Positions 58,007 through 64,000 of a stretch of 64,000 nt of DNA are shown here, piece after piece. The translations under genes and the position numbers were made by a program. This stretch comes from Humulus lupulus (Eukaryota > Streptophyta > Magnoliopsida > Rosales > Cannabaceae): the NCBI RefSeq assembly GCF_963169125.1, contig NC_084794.1, positions 72,203,665 through 72,267,664 on the forward strand, written 5' to 3'. The first letter of the stretch is position 1, and each line of letters opens with the position of its first letter. Below the pieces are notes generated by a model. That model saw nothing but the letters and a program-made list of their open reading frames with translations. It ran no database searches and was not told the origin of the DNA.

Positions 58007-59915
58007 TCCAAGAAGCCTGATATGAAATTGATTAGTACTACTCTTCCTTCTTTTGTTAGCCCTGCATGCATGGTTATTTGATCAAATAAATCATGTCACA
58101 AACCGAAAGCTATAGATTTTTGTAAAAGAAAGATTCTACAACATGAAAATACTGACAAAAATCCAATTACTGCCAAAAACGAAAAAAAAAAAATCTAACC
58201 CAGAATTACAACCAAGTATATGTAACATAATTCATAAAAGAAAAGGGAAAAAAATACTACTATTCTTAAAACAACATAGAAATGAGACAAGAGTACAAAA
58301 ATTCCTTAAAAAGCTGGCAAAAATCTAAACACTTCCGCACAAGCACTGTTTCTTGAGATCTGAGATTACCGTATTAGCTAAAGAAGATTATTCTTCATGG
58401 GCAGAGAAAGAGAATGAAAAGTATACATGATTATTGAAAGAGATGATGAAATTTGCTGTGGTAGGGGACAAGATTTTGATGAATTTAAGTAGTAAAGCCA
58501 ATGTGATGTGTCACATCACATGTACGAGCAAGCTCAACTATAGTGGACCCCTCTCCTCTAGCCTGGCACGGTCAATCTATCCGTTTGGCTCTGTTCTCCC
58601 ACTCTTAAATATTCAGTAATAATAGAGTTCAAATTAGAGGACAGTTTTTCCCTTTTTTCTTTGTCAGTTACAGTAAGTGAGAATAATTCAATTGTGTAAA
58701 TTATTAACTAGACTTTGGTAAACTTTATGGAAGAGCTGAGCTTATAATAGATGTAAAATTACAAAAGGAAAGTTCCAATTAAGTAATTCCAACTCATATA
58801 TGCTAAGTAAGCATAAAGTTAAAATTTTGATTATAAGATGTGCCATAAGTAAAACTAGTTTTCTTTCAACAATAATGTGAGTGAATATACTAGCTCTTTT
58901 CGTTGATTCTATAGCTTGAAATGAGAAGTTCAAAAGGGAAGACTACACCACAACAATCCATGTACTATACTCACGTGTCAAATAGTATATATAGAGAGAA
59001 AAATGAAGGTTCCACAACCTAATCTTCCATATACGTACGTTCATGGATGAGTATGTAGATAGATTTGTTTTTAATGCAATATAAAGAGAGGAATAAAAGT
59101 TGGGATCCATATGAGAGTTAATATTTTTCAATGTAAATTTACAATGATCAACTAACTACCAAAAGCTATTTATATAATTCGGAAATAAATAATGGAAATG
59201 ATAACATGTAGCTTTCGAATTAAATGAGACGGCTCATCATCATCATGCCCTACCTTATGTACGTAATGTTCTAGTCTGCACCTTTGTTTTAATTGCACCC
59301 ACATGATATATGAAGGGCGCGGATGGAGTTCTTATTCTGTACATATTTATATATTTATAAAAAAAAATTATGTGAGTCTGTGTGAATACATATATATATA
59401 TATAGATAACTTGCAATATAGACCACATGTAATTGGCTTTTCTTGCAGCCATGCAGCAAAAACAAACATCACCAACTTTATAATCATATTGTACTGTACA
59501 ATTCTACTTGTTCATTTGATGTTTTTGTTCTAAACAAGAGAAAAACAGAAAGGAAAATAATAAAGGGTCTTCAGCTGAAACCAAAAATGGACCCAAAATA
59601 AAAGAAAAGAGAAGAAAGACAAAAACAACTACATAGATAGTGATTATTATTGTTGTTGTTTTTATGAGCCACCGACACCATATAGGGGCTGCACTGCAAT
59701 ATATGTAGACTAGACAAACAACTACTAGTTTTAATTTTTACTGTTATGAAGGTGACGAATTTGACCAGACTAGGAAATCTAATAGTTGATACATAGATTC
59801 TTATGTTGGATTCTACGTACCTAACTGAAAAAATCTATCGACTACAATAATTGATAGAAGATGCCTCCAACGGTCAACGCAAGGACAGAGACTTTTTTTT
59901 GGTTGAGGAGTAACG
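58007..59915. other. Intergenic region upstream of the IQD gene
   Basis: AT-rich, with 5' flanking sequence of the IQD gene at 58007-58700. It holds a TA microsatellite near 59390-59402 and no supported frame or RNA gene. The longest frames (60-76 codons) look random. Confidence 0.5.
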
Positions 59916-59919
59916 CCTT

Positions 59920-61200
59920 GGTACTGAATATGTACCGCCAACACGTCGTCAAAAAAGTAATTACTTTGTAACTACAAAAGTAATTACACTAATTCTTAAT
60001 ACAATACTTGACTGCAACGAATATTAAACCCTTACATACTTTATTTAGAAACACTCACTAATAACTTCTCTCACATTCTCATATTTTCTTTTAGACACAC
60101 GTACATATCACTTAGACTCACACTCCGCTAGAACTTGGTCGGGGTCAACCTTTCCTATTACTACTAAAAAGTACTTCTTCGTCACTCTTTATTGAGATTT
60201 CAAATAGTTGCTTAGCTAACGCTTTTTGGTCAGCTAGCAAGTTTTCTACTTCAGTAATAGAAAGTTGGCTTGGCCATCCTTGTATTGTAACAATAAAACT
60301 TCTATTTTCAGCTTTTAATCCATAAATAATAATTCTTCTAATTCTGGAGTCTGACATACCAGCATTAGAGACTAATATAGAGATTTCATGACAAAGAGAT
60401 TTTATCTTAGTAAAGTACTGACTGATCATCATGTCGCGTTGTGTGATGAAGAGATGCTCGTTCTCTAAAAGTTGCAATATCGCATCATTCTTCTTTGTGA
60501 ATAGTGATACAAAAGTATCTCATGCTTCCTTCGGTGTCTTCGATTCCCTGATGTGCTCCAACATTTCATCTTCGTCTGTGGTCTGAATTGCAAACAATGT
60601 TTTGCCAAGCTCTAATCTTCCATTTCTTATTATCTGGTTGTGTGACCTCATTTCCTTATATGATCTTATGCAAGTCTTGGCCTTGGAGATATGTTTCCAT
60701 ATGCAACGACCACATGTTGTCTAAGTTTCTTAATTCCATTGATCACTTGAAGGTCACCCATCGTGACTTGACAAAAATTCTATCTTATCCAAGAAAGCTT
60801 AATTTTGACAACAAATTTTGTAGTACTAAACCACACTCGAACTCTCAAAAAAACTTAACAAATGACTTTAATGAAACTCTCTTAGTGATAATCTCAAGAA
60901 ATCTTTTCTGAGATAGAAGATCAGTCAAAGTTGCAACCACAGAGCATACTTAGGATTTTAAAAGATCTCACAACCTTAGTTCTTGGTACCACTTGTTGAA
61001 CACCACACAACACGTGAAAAATGTAATTACTTTATTTTTACAAAAGTAATTACACCAAGACTTAGATATAATATTTGACCACAACACACACTAAACACTT
61101 ACACACTTTATTTTGGAGCACTCACTAATAATTTTTCTCACTTTTCACACTCTTTTAGACACACTTATATATCACTTAGACTCACACTCTTTAGAACACT
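59920..61200 (-). mobile_element. Small Ty1/copia derivative: two ~200-bp LTRs around a gag fragment
   Basis: Two diverged direct repeats (about 59920-60134 and 60994-61195) share CACGT, AAAAGTAATTACAC, CACTCACTAATAA and TTAGACTCACACTC. On the minus strand the right repeat ends TTCAACA, followed by AG and TGGTACCAAGAAC, close to the tRNA-iMet primer site. A copia gag piece lies between. Element ends on the outer side are approximate, and no target duplication was confirmed. Confidence 0.65.
60145..60980 (-). pseudogene. Copia gag fragment (UBN2 type)
   Basis: Minus strand: an N-terminal part with WSLHMETYLQGQDL near 60710-60670. A frame change follows, then EDEMLEHIRESKTPKEA and the main frame 60477-60145 (QRDMMISQYFTKIKSLCHEIS, IIIYGLKAENRSFIVTIQGW, LLADQKALAKQLF). 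The gag stops where the 3' LTR begins; zinc knuckle and pol are absent. Stops near 60518 and in the N-terminal part disable it. Confidence 0.85.
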
Positions 61201-62837
61201 TTGTATACTCACTTAGGACACACATCACCAATGGACCCGAAGTCCCTGTTTATGCTACTCAATTTCGGTTGCTTTAGCCGACTTTAAGATGCTATAAAAT
61301 TCTAGCTTTGTGTATGATTTTGTGCCTAAGCACAATTGCTAGAAAATGCTTCATACATCTACATATATATTTTATTGTGTACAAGTCTAGAGATTTCTAT
61401 ACTGCAGGTCATATACTACCTAAGAATCTACAATCTTCAAGAATTAAAAACAAGATTTAAAGAAATAACTAAGAACAAGTAAAAGATTCACACCAAGAAA
61501 TTTTTACAAGGTTCACCACTACACAAAGTAATGGCTAATCCTTGGGACCTAGTCCATAAAGAAATTCACTAAGATATGAATTGCAAGTTTTACACAGTAT
61601 CTCTCAATTTACAATCAAAACAGTAAATCATCTATACTTGTCTCTCTTGCAACAATCCTTAGCTTGAACTAGTTGAATCTTCACACTTGAACTCTTGCAG
61701 ATCTAGCTTTCTTCCAATACTCAGCTTGATGAACAATCACAGCTAGCCATGGATGAACACCCTCTCAAGATCAATTTCTTCAACCTGTAAAAGAAAGATA
61801 ACAAAAACAAACTATACGAAAAAAACCCACACAACAAAACTCACAGCTGAGAAAATCAATTAACCCCCTATATAGATCTAAGATCTAACTAACTCAAATA
61901 CTCAGCCATGCTCAAAACAGAAAATCGTTAGAAAAACTAATTAACTCAGCAAACACTGAAAAACTCAAAACCTAATAATACAGCCATACTAAACAAAGCC
62001 ACGTAAGCAAACAGTCAACTAAAACAATGTCCAACAGCCAGATGCAACTGGCAAAACAGAAGATGAATCAAAATACTGTCAAAATACACAAAACAGATGG
62101 AACTGAGAAACTAATAGATGAATCATGAAATTGCCAAAATACAGAATACACAAAGTAAGACACTTACATATACTAATAGTCGGTAGTGACTTTAGCATCG
62201 CCTAGGCCCTATGTTAGTGACTTTGGACTTGGAGGGAATTCAGTGCTTAATAGTTAGACACAGACGCCTCGGTCATACAACTCATGTTAAACTTACATTT
62301 TTTTCCACACAAATTGTACAAACAATCATGTGATGATTTTTCTCAACCGCGATCATATTATTTTTTAGGAGAAGTTAATTCTACAGCATATACACAATGT
62401 ATGTGCAAAAAGTTACATCGTGTATACAGATTATGTGTAAGTATGTGTCAAAATTCTTCTTCTTCTTTTATATATATAACTAGAAAACATAATCGTGTTT
62501 CGCACAATCTTTTGTAATGATTAAAATATATATATTTAATTCTTTTTGGAAGATTGCACGGTAGGATTTCATTTTCACCCCATCCATACAACATGCTCCT
62601 TATATGGACACGTGAGACGTCTTAACCGTAGTTTTTTTTTTTACATGATGATGTTTATTGTACAGTAAACTTCCAAGTTTTTGATAAATTCTAAATTATT
62701 AAAGTGTCGAAAACGAAGTTGAAATAACTTGTTGTACGCGTGCATTTATATATTTATTATTTTTTTTATATGCCTTGCGTGTTTTTTTTATAAAAAATTT
62801 AAATTATATATAAGAAATTTATGTTTTATGTAAATGT
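61201..62837. other. Repeat-like AT-rich DNA, no gene
   Basis: AAATTTTTACAAGGTTCACC near 61500 resembles the LTR-type phrase seen at 20318 and 63590, suggesting an LTR remnant. The remainder shows no supported feature. Confidence 0.4.
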
Positions 62838-63300
62838 TATTTTGGCCGAATACTTGTTTGGACCCTTTATTTTTTTAAATAACTTTTAGACCTCGTATTT
62901 TGTCAAAATGTTAAAAATAGGTATAAATAGATCAATTATTTGAAAACTGTATTTTGGACGATTACCTTTTTTGACCATTTATATTTAAAAATTAATCTTT
63001 GGACCATGGATTTATTCAATAGGTCAAAAATTATTTATAAAAGGTAAGTTTTTTGTAAGGGTTGACACCATTTTGAACCTTGTATTTTAGTCAATTACAT
63101 GTTTGGACATTTTATTTTTAAAAATTAACTCATGGACATCGTGTTTTGTCAAAATGATAAAAATAAGAATATATAGATAGATTATTTGAACCACATGTAT
63201 TTTGGTCGATTATCCGCTTGGACTCTTTATTATTAAAAACTAACTTTTGGATCTCATGTTTTGTCAAAAGGTTAAAAATATAAATAGATAGATTATTTAT
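62838..63300. repeat. AT-rich tandem array, ~112-133-bp unit, 4 copies
   Basis: TATTTTGG/TATTTTAG starts units at 62838, 62950, 63083 and 63198. Each contains TTTGGAC, TTTATT.TTAAAAA and TTTTGTCAAAA with diverged spacing. Confidence 0.8.
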
Positions 63301-63489
63301 TATATATAGATATTTTTAATTACCATTTATTATAATTATTATTAAAATAAAATAGAGGAAATAAATAGTGTTTTTCCGTTAATTAATAACCATAAATTAG
63401 AAAAGTATGATAAAAAATCAGAAAAAATGATTGAAATTCTGTAATTTTATATTACCAAGTGATTTAAAATAAACAACTTAATTAAATGC

Positions 63490-64000
63490 GGAATACTGAT
63501 TAAGTTGTTTAGTCAGATTTCAGTTTTGTTCACACTACTTATGCAACTGTTTAAACAGAAACATAAAAACAGGTAAAAATTCAACACACGAGAATTTTTA
63601 CGTGGTTCAGAAATATTTTCAGATAACCTACATCCACGGGGCCACGCCCAGAGAATAAACCAATTAGTAAAGAAACAATGTGTACAAAAGCATTGACTTA
63701 AACAATGTAAGACTCCTTGCTTAAACTATTGCCGCAATCTTGTTGTACTCTTCTCTACGAATCTGGTTTGATGAAACGTTGATTCTCTTGAACTCCCTTC
63801 AAAGAATAGTGAGTGCACACTTCCTCCCGAAGTGAGACTTAGATGGAATCCTCTCCCGAAGATCCTTATGAGCACGTTCACAATAGACACTATCTGTTTA
63901 CAATGGACTAGATAGATATCCATAAGTACACTCAACACTCTCACAAAAATTAAGGTGAACAAACTTAATCTCTACAAATAAAAACACTCTTCAAAATAAC
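63490..64000. other. LTR-like sequence running off the window
   Basis: GAGAATTTTTACGTGGTTCAG followed by ACATCCACGGGGCCACG is of the kind common in plant copia LTR/terminal regions. The element extends beyond base 64000. The 78-codon minus-strand frame here is not supported. Confidence 0.4.

Overview
The window is nuclear DNA of a flowering plant, most likely a eudicot. It is AT-rich and intron-bearing, is packed with nested LTR retrotransposons of plant lineages, and carries two ordinary plant genes. I cannot name the species from sequence alone. No rRNA gene, intact tRNA gene, CRISPR array or prokaryotic operon is present.

Layout. 1-7.4 kb holds a minus-strand Ty3/gypsy LTR fragment, two GC-rich tandem arrays (60-bp and 68-bp units), a decayed Mutator-like (MULE) transposase gene on the minus strand and a zone rich in ATCGAT. 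7.4-19.1 kb is a degenerate Ty1/copia element with matching LTRs and a 5-bp target duplication (ACTAT); a solo gypsy LTR sits in its 3' untranslated region. It landed in a CACTA-like fragment that ends at 19453. 19.5-22 kb is low-information repeat debris.

22-51.2 kb is a multi-level nest. A probable long-terminal-inverted-repeat DNA element (arms near 21.98-22.29 and 50.94-51.19 kb) holds a Tekay/Del-like chromovirus (gypsy A, 22684-50805). Gypsy A was hit by an L1-type LINE (24983-42561, 15-bp target duplication). The LINE was then hit by a Tat-lineage gypsy element (gypsy B, 27974-40724, TSD CTCCA), which has two RNase H domains, a 119-bp tandem array and an antisense multi-exon gene. Gypsy A was separately hit, inside its integrase region, by an unusual 2.47-kb palindromic insertion (45865-48338, TSD ACACT): two LTR copies in inverted orientation joined through a DNA copy of an entire tRNA-Asp including its CCA end.

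51.5-58 kb is the genic part. A four-exon gene for a secreted PQQ-type beta-propeller protein (plus strand) converges on a four-exon IQD calmodulin-binding protein gene (minus strand). The nest ends about 380 bp upstream of the first gene's start codon. 58-64 kb is intergenic, with a small two-LTR copia derivative keeping only a gag piece, an AT-rich ~115-bp tandem array and LTR-like debris.

The strongest candidates for something undescribed are the LTR/tRNA-Asp/LTR palindrome and a stem-loop with a conserved loop and compensating stem changes, found in the leaders of both the copia element and gypsy A.
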